Positions 52,523 to 62,331 of a stretch of 64,000 bases of DNA are shown piece by piece. A model generated the notes under the pieces. It made no database searches. It saw only the letters and a program-made list of their open reading frames with translations, and was not told the origin of the DNA. The first letter of the stretch is position 1. Each line of letters begins with the position of its first letter. Position numbers and translations under genes: made by a program. This DNA is from Bacteroidales bacterium (GTDB taxonomy: Bacteria > Bacteroidota > Bacteroidia > Bacteroidales > P3): positions 8,005-72,004 of the forward strand of contig JAFZTV010000030.1 in the NCBI GenBank assembly GCA_017618625.1. The letters are read 5' to 3'.

Positions 52523-52548
52523 TAAATTATTTCACACTTATCCATACT

Positions 52549-53673
52549 ATGGAAAACTTCATTGTATCAGCACGCAAGTACCGTCCCGACACATTCCGTT
52601 CGGTTGTCGGACAGGGGCATATCACCTCTACTCTGCAAAACGCCATAAAGCAGGGCAAACTGGCTCAGGCGTTCCTTTTCTGCGGCCCCAGGGGGGTCGG
52701 CAAGACTACCTGCGCCAGAATTCTGGCCAAAGCCATAAACTGCGAGAACTTCGGCGAAAACCTGGAGCCCTGCAACTCGTGTCCTTCATGCAACGACTTC
52801 AACAACGGCACCTCGATGAACATCTTCGAATTGGACGCCGCCTCAAACTCGAGCGTCGAGGATGCGAGGGAACTGATTCGTCAGGTTGCCATACCTCCGC
52901 AGACGGGGAAATACAAGGTGTATATAATCGACGAGGTGCACATGCTGTCGCAGAACGCCTTCAACGCGCTGCTCAAAACCCTTGAGGAGCCTCCGGCATA
53001 CGCCAAATTCATACTCGCCACCACTGAGAAACACAAGATTATACCGACCATACTCTCGCGCTGCCAGGTATTTGACTTCAACCGCATCTCGCTGCAGGAC
53101 ATCGTGGACCACCTGGAATATGTGGCAAAGAGCGAGGGGGTGAACTGCGAGAAGGATGTGCTGCACCTTATAGCCCGCAAGGCCGACGGCGGAATGCGCG
53201 ACGCGCTCTCGACCTTCGACCAGCTGGTGAGCTTCACGGGCGGCAACATGACCCGCGAGGCCTGCCTTCAGAACCTCAACATGCTCGACAGCGGCTACTT
53301 TTTCCGCATGGTCGATAACTTCCTGAGGGGCGACATTGCTTCGTCGCTACTGCTTTACAAGGAAATACTGGACAGAGGCTTCGACGGACAGCATTTCATC
53401 ACGGGATTGAGCGAGCACCTGCGCAACCTGATGGTGGCTATAGACCCCGCCACACACCCGCTGCTGGAGGTGTCGGACAACGACCGCACCCTTTATGGCG
53501 AGCAGGCGGCGAAATGCGGCATAGGCCTGATACTGAAATATCTGACGCTGTCGAGCGACTATGAATACCGCTACCGCGACGCTGGAAACAAACGCCTGTT
53601 CACAGAGGTCTGCCTGTCGAGGCTTTGCTCGATTCAGGCGAACCTTGGCGGTCAGCAGGCGGCTGCCAGTTAG
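52549..53673 (+). CDS. dnaX: DNA polymerase III gamma/tau subunit, N-terminal (gamma-like) part ending at in-frame TAG
   Basis: Clamp-loader ATPase of the replicative polymerase. ATG 52549 (MENFIVSARKYRPDTF) is used; an upstream in-frame start at 52492 precedes the promoter. Seen: Walker A GPRGVGKT (46-53), zinc cysteines in CENFGENLEPCNSCPSC, Walker B VYIIDEVHML, sensor ILATTEKHKIIPTI, SRC motif ILSRCQVF and a complete domain III. The frame stops at TAG 53671-53673 after 374 residues, within a Gln/Ala repeat (GGQQAAAS). The same frame then stays open through 53674-54447, which encodes the usual DnaX C-terminal domain. The product as terminated is gamma-like. Full read-through would give about 632 residues, the normal size for the phylum. 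Confidence 0.9.
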   Translation: MENFIVSARKYRPDTFRSVVGQGHITSTLQNAIKQGKLAQAFLFCGPRGVGKTTCARILAKAINCENFGENLEPCNSCPSCNDFNNGTSMNIFELDAASNSSVEDARELIRQVAIPPQTGKYKVYIIDEVHMLSQNAFNALLKTLEEPPAYAKFILATTEKHKIIPTILSRCQVFDFNRISLQDIVDHLEYVAKSEGVNCEKDVLHLIARKADGGMRDALSTFDQLVSFTGGNMTREACLQNLNMLDSGYFFRMVDNFLRGDIASSLLLYKEILDRGFDGQHFITGLSEHLRNLMVAIDPATHPLLEVSDNDRTLYGEQAAKCGIGLILKYLTLSSDYEYRYRDAGNKRLFTEVCLSRLCSIQANLGGQQAAAS

Positions 53674-53742
53674 ATTGCAAGAGCGCCGGAGGCGGGACAT
53701 ATAAGCAGTCAGCAGTCAGGTGCCAGCCGCACGGACGATAAC

Positions 53743-53868
53743 AGCGGCCAGCAGGCTACGGCGGTTAGCGGCCAGCAGGTTGTTAATGGTCAGCAGGCAG
53801 CGGTTAGCGGGCAGCAGGCGGCGGCTAATGGTCATCAGGCAGCGGTTAGCGAGCAGCAGGCGGCGGCG
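53743..53868 (+). repeat. 21-bp repeats encoding a Gln-Gln-Ala linker in dnaX
   Basis: In the dnaX frame this reads as six units of six to eight residues: SGQQATAV, SGQQVV, NGQQAAV, SGQQAAA, NGHQAAV, SEQQAAA. A seventh unit (GGQQAAAS) lies just before the TAG at 53671. The DNA words GGTCAGCAG and GGTTAGCGG also occur in intergenic DNA, for example near 25268-25325. Confidence 0.75.
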
Positions 53869-53883
53869 CCAGCGATACTCTCG

Positions 53884-54447
53884 ATGGCCGACCCCTATTC
53901 GGAGAAGAAAGACGCTACGCAACCACCGGCTGAACCATCGGCTGAAGACAACCCTCCGGCGGCGAAACCCGGATTGCTGTCGATGGCGACCCCATACGCC
54001 GACGCAGCCGTAAACAACGCGACTCCCAACGCAGCGGCTGCCGCCGTTGTAGAAACAGCATCGGAAAGCCAACACCTGACGCAAACGACGCTCGAAGACT
54101 ATTGGGAAGTCATGTTCGCACCCGAGACGCTAGCCACTTTCTCAGAACCAGAAAAGGTGACCAACTTCCTCAAAGGGGTCAAACCCGAACTCGGCGACGA
54201 CGGCAAATCGGTGGTAATCACGCTGACCAGCAGCTTTGCGGAGCATGAGGTGAAGAAGGTGCTGCCGGAGATAATGAGCCGGATACGCAGCGTAAGCGGC
54301 GAACAGGAGCTGACGCCCAAAATAGTGGTCAAGGCGGAGGAACGAGCCGCAAAGCCCTACAAGTCGGGCGAGAAATACGAGGCAATGTTGAAAATCAACC
54401 CGGCTTTGGCCGAACTTCGCAAAGTGTTGCAAGATATTGATATTTAG
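53884..54447 (+). CDS. DnaX C-terminal (tau-like) domain, separated from dnaX by TAG
   Basis: In the same frame as dnaX, 187 residues from the first ATG after the amber codon. A Pro/Ala-rich linker with two LLSMA/ILSMADPY-type repeats is followed by the domain that ends Bacteroidota DnaX proteins (LEDYWEVMF to KPYKSGEKYEAMLKINPALAELRKVL). In E. coli, the corresponding tau region contacts polymerase and helicase. It may be made by read-through of the TAG, by internal initiation here, or not at all if the TAG is a mutation. No stop lies between 53674 and this ATG. It is listed separately because the sequence as given stops translation upstream. Confidence 0.7.
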   Translation: MADPYSEKKDATQPPAEPSAEDNPPAAKPGLLSMATPYADAAVNNATPNAAAAAVVETASESQHLTQTTLEDYWEVMFAPETLATFSEPEKVTNFLKGVKPELGDDGKSVVITLTSSFAEHEVKKVLPEIMSRIRSVSGEQELTPKIVVKAEERAAKPYKSGEKYEAMLKINPALAELRKVLQDIDI

Positions 54448-54537
54448 TTTTAAGTTTTAAGCTGTAAGTTTTGAGTTTTGAGTGGTCGGTCAACACGCAA
54501 TAGAACAATAAGGCATTAACGAAATCATCTCATTTCC

Positions 54538-55785
54538 TTGGGTTCTACGTTCATAATACTTGGTTTGCTGATTTTCAGCGCCCACCTGTTTTCCGCCATC
54601 TTCAGCAAGCGGCGCATACCCGACGTGGTGCTGCTGATGGGTATCGGCATCATCGTGGGGCCTGTGCTGGGACTTGTACACCCCAAGGACCTTGAGAGCA
54701 TCGGCGCGCTCTTTTCATCGCTCACCCTGCTTTTCATACTGTTCGACAGCGGATTGGACCTGAGCATCGACACCATACGACGGTATTGGAAGGGAATGGT
54801 GCAGGTGACCATCATGTCGTTCATACTCTCGATGGCGGCGGTGATTTGCTTCTCCCACTATGTGCTACATATCGACTGGCTTGCCTCGGTGCTGGCCGGC
54901 TCGATAGTGTCGGGTACAGCCGCCGCCATAGTAATCCCGCTCGTCAACCAACTCAAAGTGAGCGAGAAAGCCCGCATGGTGCTTACGCTGGAATCGGCAG
55001 CCAGCGGAGTGCTCTGTATCGTGGTGACCATAGCCACCCTAGAAATATCCACCGTACCCAACATGAGCGCAATGGGCATCACGGGGATGGTCTTTCGTGT
55101 GGTCGGCGGCATACTATTCGCCCTACTGCTCGGATTGGCCGGCGGCATTTTGTGGGCGGGATTGCTCGACAAGGTACGCAAGCTGCAGAACTCCATGTTC
55201 CTCACACCGGCCTTCGTATTCGTAATATACGGCATCGCCGAGATGCTGGGATATAGCGGCGCCATAGCTGCATTGGCCTTCGGCATAGTGCTGGGCAACG
55301 TGTCTTATTTCAGGATGCCGCTGCTCGGAGCCATGAAGCTCGACAAGATGCACCCCCTACGCACCGAAGAGAAGAGTTTCTTCAAGGAGATAGTTTTCAT
55401 ACTAAAGAGTTACTTCTTCGTGTATGTCGGCATATCCATACCGTTTACCAATCCAATGGAGCTGCTTTACGGATTGATGATAACCGTGGTGCTGTTCGTG
55501 TTGAGGTTCCTGCTGCTCTGCGTGGTGGGACGGGAGAACACCAAGTCGGAGCGGCTCGTGGTGTCGATGATGATACCGAAAGGACTTGTGGCAGCCGTAC
55601 TGGCCGCCATGCCCGAGCGGGTGAACATAGAAGCGGGATATACCGTCATACCCGGCGCAACGACCATAAAATACATAGTTTATTCTGTGATATTCTGTTC
55701 GATAGTAATCACCTCGCTGCTGGTATTCCTGTCACGCAAGCAGCTGGTTGAGAACAAAGACCGGCAAACCACATTGAATTTCTAA
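54538..55785 (+). CDS. Cation:proton antiporter (CPA family)
   Basis: A membrane antiporter of 415 residues with about 12 hydrophobic helices. Typical marks: KRRIPDVVLLMGIGIIVGPVLG, LFILFDSGLDLSIDTIRRYW, and the unwound-helix region VSGTAAAIVIPLVNQLKVSEKARMVLTLE. It probably exchanges Na+ or K+ for H+ to hold pH and ion balance. No C-terminal RCK/TrkA domain is present. The start is TTG 54538 (MGSTFIILGLL); no in-frame ATG occurs before residue 34. The stop is 5 bases before dapF, so the two are co-transcribed. The gap to dnaX is partly repeat-like. Confidence 0.86.
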   Translation: MGSTFIILGLLIFSAHLFSAIFSKRRIPDVVLLMGIGIIVGPVLGLVHPKDLESIGALFSSLTLLFILFDSGLDLSIDTIRRYWKGMVQVTIMSFILSMAAVICFSHYVLHIDWLASVLAGSIVSGTAAAIVIPLVNQLKVSEKARMVLTLESAASGVLCIVVTIATLEISTVPNMSAMGITGMVFRVVGGILFALLLGLAGGILWAGLLDKVRKLQNSMFLTPAFVFVIYGIAEMLGYSGAIAALAFGIVLGNVSYFRMPLLGAMKLDKMHPLRTEEKSFFKEIVFILKSYFFVYVGISIPFTNPMELLYGLMITVVLFVLRFLLLCVVGRENTKSERLVVSMMIPKGLVAAVLAAMPERVNIEAGYTVIPGATTIKYIVYSVIFCSIVITSLLVFLSRKQLVENKDRQTTLNF

Positions 55786-55790
55786 TTACG

Positions 55791-56585
55791 ATGATACAAT
55801 TCTATAAATTCGACGGAGCAGGCAACGACTTTGTGATGATAGACAACCGCGATGGAAAGATATGCCTCGACGCCAAACAGATAGAACGCATCTGCCATAG
55901 GCGTATCGGCGTGGGTGCCGACGGTCTGATACTGCTCGAAAGCCCCAAGACGGCCGACGACGGAGACTTTGTGATGCGCTACTACAACAGCGACGGACAT
56001 ACCGCCACCATGTGCGGCAACGGAGGTCGCTGTATCGTTGCCTTCGCCCACCTGCTCGGTGTTATCAGCAAAAAGACCACCTTCCGCGCCGACGATGGGA
56101 TGCATACGGCCGAGATAGTGGTGTGGAACGATAAAGAACGCTACGGCCTTGTGAAACTCGGGATGAAAGAGGTGGCCACCGACGGCATAAGACGTGTGCT
56201 CGACGGATGGCTGCTCAACACCGGAGTGCCACACTATGTGCAGAGGGTGGAGGATATAGACTCTATAGACGTGAAGGCCGAAGGTTGCCGCCTGCGTCAC
56301 CATCCCGACCTAGGGACAGAAGGCGCCAACGTGAACTTCATCTGCGACGCAGCAGACGGTTCTCTGATGGTGCGCACCTACGAACGCGGCGTCGAGGACG
56401 AGACTTGGAGCTGCGGCACTGGAGTGACCGCCTGCGCCATTGTGAGCGGAAACCACAGCATACGGACACGCGGCGGCGACTTCAAAGTTGAGTTCGAACC
56501 AATGGGAAATCGCTACGAGAAAGTGAATCTAATAGGACCAGCCGCCTGCAACTTTGAAGGGTGCGTGCCCGCACTGGGCGAATAA
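55791..56585 (+). CDS. dapF: Diaminopimelate epimerase
   Basis: A cofactor-free racemase converting LL- to meso-diaminopimelate, for lysine and peptidoglycan synthesis. It has 264 residues with two mirrored domains. The two catalytic cysteines are Cys75 in MCGNGGRC and Cys208 in WSCGTGVTAC. The N-terminus FYKFDGAGNDFVMIDNRDG is characteristic. It follows the antiporter gene by 5 bases. Bacteroidota often have the LL-DAP aminotransferase gene next to dapF; here ligA follows instead, 103 bases on. Confidence 0.95.
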   Translation: MIQFYKFDGAGNDFVMIDNRDGKICLDAKQIERICHRRIGVGADGLILLESPKTADDGDFVMRYYNSDGHTATMCGNGGRCIVAFAHLLGVISKKTTFRADDGMHTAEIVVWNDKERYGLVKLGMKEVATDGIRRVLDGWLLNTGVPHYVQRVEDIDSIDVKAEGCRLRHHPDLGTEGANVNFICDAADGSLMVRTYERGVEDETWSCGTGVTACAIVSGNHSIRTRGGDFKVEFEPMGNRYEKVNLIGPAACNFEGCVPALGE

Positions 56586-56679
56586 GTTACAAGTTTCATT
56601 TGTCTATTCACTAATCACACATGCTTTAGCATTGATGAGCACCGCTAAATAAAATTAAATCAAGCGAATAATTCACTAA

Positions 56680-58734
<2,055 letters not shown>

Positions 58735-58761
58735 TTAGTGGTCAGTAATTAACAGTTATTT

Positions 58762-59985
58762 ATGTGTCGTTTACTTCCAGTTGTGGCGTTCGTGATGCTT
58801 TTTGTCGGGGTGGCGGATTGTGTCCTTGCGCAGCAGAAACCGCAAGCCGAGTACACGGTATCGCTGGCAGCGGGCGGCACGGTGGCCAACAGCGCCGAAC
58901 TCGACTACACCCGAGCCGTTGACTTCGGCATCGTGGGAGCCGTTGACTGGCGCATGACGGGTGACGAATACTGGAAACGGTTCTGGAACTATCCCAGTTT
59001 CGGCACACACATAGAATACCTGCACGCACTTGGCGGTATCGCCGGCGACAGGGTGGCACTCGCATTCCAGATGTACAACCCTATATGGGAGTCGGCTGGA
59101 GCGTATCCCCTACACCAGGTGTTCTGGTACACAGGTGCCGGCATCGCCATATTCACCGAACCATACGAGCGCACCCTCGACACACTAAACAAATTCATCG
59201 GTTCCTACCTCAACTGTATCTTCAACCTCGGGGCAGGTTACCGCGTAACGATTGACGACAACTCGGCGCTTACATTCTCACTACGCTTCAGCCACTCGTC
59301 AAACGGCTACATGCTCAAACCCAACAAAGGGCTCAACTTCATCCTCGGCACCGTCGGCTACAACTTCAAACCACAGGGCAGGAACGTGTTGTCCGCCTCG
59401 ATGGCTGCAAACACCTCGATAGATTCAACCTTTCAGGATTCGACGTGCATAATACCCACTTCTCGGTTCAGGAAAGCGCACACACCGTTTATGTCGCATC
59501 GCGTGTGGGTGTCGTTCGCCCCAACAGCCGTGCAGTCGCGCTATATTGCCGCCACCAAAGACTACTATTTCGCCTACACGGGGCAGATAGGCTATGGGTT
59601 CTACATCAACCCCTGCATAGGTTTCGGCGCCAACCTCGACATCATGTACAACAGCAGCCACTCCGAGCGGCTATTCAACGAGTTCCACAAAGAGCCCTCA
59701 CCGCCTTACCTCGGAGCTGCCCTCTCGTTCGAACCCAGGTGGGGCATCATGTCCGTACGCCTCTCGGTCGGATACTACCTGCGGCGTGCCGAGACGGTCT
59801 CGATACCATGGTATGAACGACTGGGTGTGTTCTTCCACTTCGGCAACAAAGTCAGCCAGTTTGCCGGCGTCACCATCAAAGCACACGCCGCACACGCCGA
59901 CTACATAGAGTGGCACTACGGTATAGAACTGTTCATTAACCAACCGAAACGGTGCGTGCCCGCACAGGGCGAGGTTATTTTGTGA
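58762..59985 (+). CDS. PagL-like acyloxyacyl hydrolase (lipid A deacylase candidate)
   Basis: A 407-residue exported protein with an outer-membrane barrel. The signal peptide ends in VLAQQ. Residues 25-215 resemble the acyloxyacyl hydrolase/PagL family, with the active-site segment LRFSHSSNGYMLKPNKGLNF; the His-Ser pair and a later acidic residue would form the triad that removes a fatty acid from lipid A. The C-terminal ~190 residues continue with strand-like segments (QIGYGFYINPCIGFGANLDI), making it longer than classic PagL (about 150-170 residues). It starts 27 bases after ligA. The family is fairly sure, the substrate is inferred. Confidence 0.78.
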   Translation: MCRLLPVVAFVMLFVGVADCVLAQQKPQAEYTVSLAAGGTVANSAELDYTRAVDFGIVGAVDWRMTGDEYWKRFWNYPSFGTHIEYLHALGGIAGDRVALAFQMYNPIWESAGAYPLHQVFWYTGAGIAIFTEPYERTLDTLNKFIGSYLNCIFNLGAGYRVTIDDNSALTFSLRFSHSSNGYMLKPNKGLNFILGTVGYNFKPQGRNVLSASMAANTSIDSTFQDSTCIIPTSRFRKAHTPFMSHRVWVSFAPTAVQSRYIAATKDYYFAYTGQIGYGFYINPCIGFGANLDIMYNSSHSERLFNEFHKEPSPPYLGAALSFEPRWGIMSVRLSVGYYLRRAETVSIPWYERLGVFFHFGNKVSQFAGVTIKAHAAHADYIEWHYGIELFINQPKRCVPAQGEVIL

Positions 59986-60052
59986 AGTTGTGAAATTGTG
60001 AAAATTGAAATCTTAACATATCCACATATCAACCTATAAACAAACTAAAACT

Positions 60053-61474
60053 TTGAAAAAACGAATCTTTCTAACCGGAGCCACCGGCACCATGGGATGG
60101 GCTGGGCTTCACGAGCTGCTCAACTATCCCGAACAATACGACGTCACCATATTGGCTCGTCCGAGCAAGAAAAACCAGAAGAAGCTGAAACCGCTGGAGG
60201 ATAGAATCCATGTAGTGTGGGGCGACCTCGTAAACTATGACGATGTGCTGAAAGGGGTCACTGGAGCCGACTACGTGCTGCATGTGGGCGGAATGGTATC
60301 GCCTCAAGCCGACTACTACCCCGAAAAGACCCTGCGGGTGAATGTGAAAGCGGCGGAGAACGTTGTGAAAGCAGTGTTGGCACAACCCAACCGCGACGAT
60401 ATACGCGTGGTGTATATTGGATCGGTGGCAGAGACCTCCGACCGTAACGAACCTATACACTGGGGTCGTTGCGGCGACCCAGTCTTCGCAAGCAACTTTG
60501 ACTACTACGCCGTTAGCAAGATTGCTGCCGAACGTATCTTTGCCGACAGCGGCATCCGACACTGGGTGAGCCTCCGCCAGTCGGGTATCCTCTACCCTGC
60601 CATCCTCAAGAACTTCGACCCCATCATGTTCCACGTTCCCATACGTGGAGTGCTCGAGTGGGCCACCGTCGAGGACTCTGGGAGACTTCTTGAACGTGTT
60701 TGTCGCGACAACGTGCCCGAATCGTTCTGGAACCGATTCTACAACATCAGCAGCGGACCACAGTACCGTATGACCAACTACGACTTCGAAACACGTGTGC
60801 TGAAAGCCGTCAGCTGCCCACGGCCCGAGAAGATATTCAACGCCAACTGGTTTGTGCTGAAGAACTTCCACGGACACTACTACCTCGATGCCGACAAGCT
60901 CGAAGATATCCTGCACTTCCGAGCGAACATCCCGCTGGGCGACTATTTCAAGCAGTTGGGCGCCGGTCTTCCCAAGATATTCCAGATGGCAAAGATAGTG
61001 CCTCCTTTCATTATCAAAGCCGCTCTCTGCATTTTGGCACACAAGAAGACCTACGGCACACAGTACTGGATACGCCACAACGACACGGCACGCATCAGCG
61101 CCTATTACGGTAGTCTTGAGCAGTGGCGTGCAATACCCAAATGGTCGGATTGGGACCTTTCGAAACCCGCCGACGCCGACAATGCCGTAAAGATACAGCA
61201 CGGCTATGACGAAACCAAGCCTCTTGCCCAGCTGACGATGGAAGAGCTGCAAGCCGCAGCCGCCTTTAGAGGCGGACGACTGGTCTCCGACGCCTATTCA
61301 GGAGATCCGTCACAGCCGCTTGAGTGGGAATGTCACAACGGACACCGTTTCAAAGCGTCGCCCAAGCTGGTGCTCGAAGGCGGCCATTGGTGCCCCGAAT
61401 GCTTCTCCGACCACTGGGACGGCTTCGACGACGTTGCCAAACACAACCCGTTCTTCGCACAAGTGAAGAAGTGA
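60053..61474 (+). CDS. NAD-dependent epimerase/dehydratase with C-terminal zinc-ribbon-like module
   Basis: An extended short-chain dehydrogenase/reductase of 473 residues. The dinucleotide site is GATGTMGWAGLHELL (9-23), and the active-site pair is Tyr152-Lys156 in YYAVSKIAAER. The substrate is unknown; a nucleotide sugar or sterol-like ligand are both possible. An unusual C-terminal module (last ~60 residues) carries CHNGHRF and HWCPECF, two Cys/His pairs laid out like a zinc ribbon or treble clef. The start is TTG 60053, because no ATG fits. A 67-base AT-rich gap separates it from the PagL-like gene. The MBL-fold lipoprotein gene follows 38 bases later. Confidence 0.84.
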   Translation: MKKRIFLTGATGTMGWAGLHELLNYPEQYDVTILARPSKKNQKKLKPLEDRIHVVWGDLVNYDDVLKGVTGADYVLHVGGMVSPQADYYPEKTLRVNVKAAENVVKAVLAQPNRDDIRVVYIGSVAETSDRNEPIHWGRCGDPVFASNFDYYAVSKIAAERIFADSGIRHWVSLRQSGILYPAILKNFDPIMFHVPIRGVLEWATVEDSGRLLERVCRDNVPESFWNRFYNISSGPQYRMTNYDFETRVLKAVSCPRPEKIFNANWFVLKNFHGHYYLDADKLEDILHFRANIPLGDYFKQLGAGLPKIFQMAKIVPPFIIKAALCILAHKKTYGTQYWIRHNDTARISAYYGSLEQWRAIPKWSDWDLSKPADADNAVKIQHGYDETKPLAQLTMEELQAAAAFRGGRLVSDAYSGDPSQPLEWECHNGHRFKASPKLVLEGGHWCPECFSDHWDGFDDVAKHNPFFAQVKK

Positions 61475-61512
61475 TGAGTGATGACGATTATTTCACACAA
61501 AAACTGAACATT

Positions 61513-62307
61513 ATGAAGAACACCTTAATCTGTCTTTTTGCCGCAGGAGCTATGGCGGCTTGCGGACATGCCAACCAAGAAACTCCGACATCAGAGCCGA
61601 CGGACACCCAAACAATCGAAGTCTCGGAAACCGACACTCAATACGAAACAGACGTATTCAACACCAAGAGCGGCAAGAGCGTTAGAATACATGCACTTAT
61701 GCATTCCTGCATCCGCATTGAGTACGACGGACGAGAGATAGAAATCGACCCCTGCAGCAATCTGAACGGGCGCACAGTGGATTATGCCTCGATGCCCAAG
61801 GCCGACTTTATCCTCGTCACCCACGACCATTTCGACCACTATGACGAAGCGGCGCTGCGACAACTCTCGAAAGAGAACACCCGACTGATTATGAACAAGA
61901 CCTGCGTCGAGAAATACGGCAGCGGCACCGCGATGAAAAACGGGGACAAGGAAGTGCTTGCCGACGACATCGCCGTCGAGGCGGTAGCCGCATACAACAC
62001 CACCGAAGGCCACAAGCAATACCACCCCAAAGGTCGCGACAACGGTTACATACTGACCCTCGACGGCTTACGCATATATATCGCCGGCGACACCGAGGTG
62101 ATACCCGAAATGGACGCCATCAAGGAGATAGACATCGCCTTTCTCCCCTGCAACCAACCCTTCACAATGACGCCCGACCAACTGGTTGAGGCCGCCAAGA
62201 AGGTCAATCCCAAAGTACTGTTCCCATATCATTACAGCGATACAGACGTGAGCGGCATCGCCGCCCAACTCGAAGGGATAGACGTGAGGATAAGGCACTA
62301 CGAATAA
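61513..62307 (+). CDS. Metallo-beta-lactamase-fold hydrolase lipoprotein
   Basis: A 264-residue predicted lipoprotein (MKNTLICLFAAGAMAACGH) with a Thr/Glu-rich tether and an MBL fold of the UlaG-like group. The metal motif is VTHDHFDHYDE, and later ligands fit YIAGDTEVIPEMD and FPYHYSDTDVSG. The reaction cannot be deduced; related proteins hydrolyse phosphoesters or lactones. The frame is open upstream into the SDR gene, but ATG 61513 begins the signal peptide. It is followed 24 bases later by the CotH gene. Confidence 0.87.
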   Translation: MKNTLICLFAAGAMAACGHANQETPTSEPTDTQTIEVSETDTQYETDVFNTKSGKSVRIHALMHSCIRIEYDGREIEIDPCSNLNGRTVDYASMPKADFILVTHDHFDHYDEAALRQLSKENTRLIMNKTCVEKYGSGTAMKNGDKEVLADDIAVEAVAAYNTTEGHKQYHPKGRDNGYILTLDGLRIYIAGDTEVIPEMDAIKEIDIAFLPCNQPFTMTPDQLVEAAKKVNPKVLFPYHYSDTDVSGIAAQLEGIDVRIRHYE

Positions 62308-62331
62308 AACCAACGACACGAAAACGGAGGA

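Larger units (their letters stand above)
51890..52548. other. 659-bp gap upstream of dnaX
   Basis: No gene is supported; a 76-codon open frame (51922-52152) lacks protein-like features. A TAnnTTTG-like box (TATATTTG, 52027-52034, plus strand) precedes it, so a short transcript is possible. The rest holds the 11-bp array, GCGAAGCGA words (about 52297 and 52365), two copies of the 18-bp word, and the dnaX promoter. Confidence 0.5.

Noticed and set aside
52549..54447. Reassignment of TAG to a sense codon in this organism, to explain the dnaX stop
   Set aside because: comEC, mscS, ligA and the ABC-F gene end in TAG at sensible positions with non-coding sequence after them, so TAG is a normal stop here.
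60071..61252. 393-codon minus-strand open frame opposite the SDR gene
   Set aside because: Shadow frame; the plus strand has the Rossmann motif and the Tyr-Lys pair.
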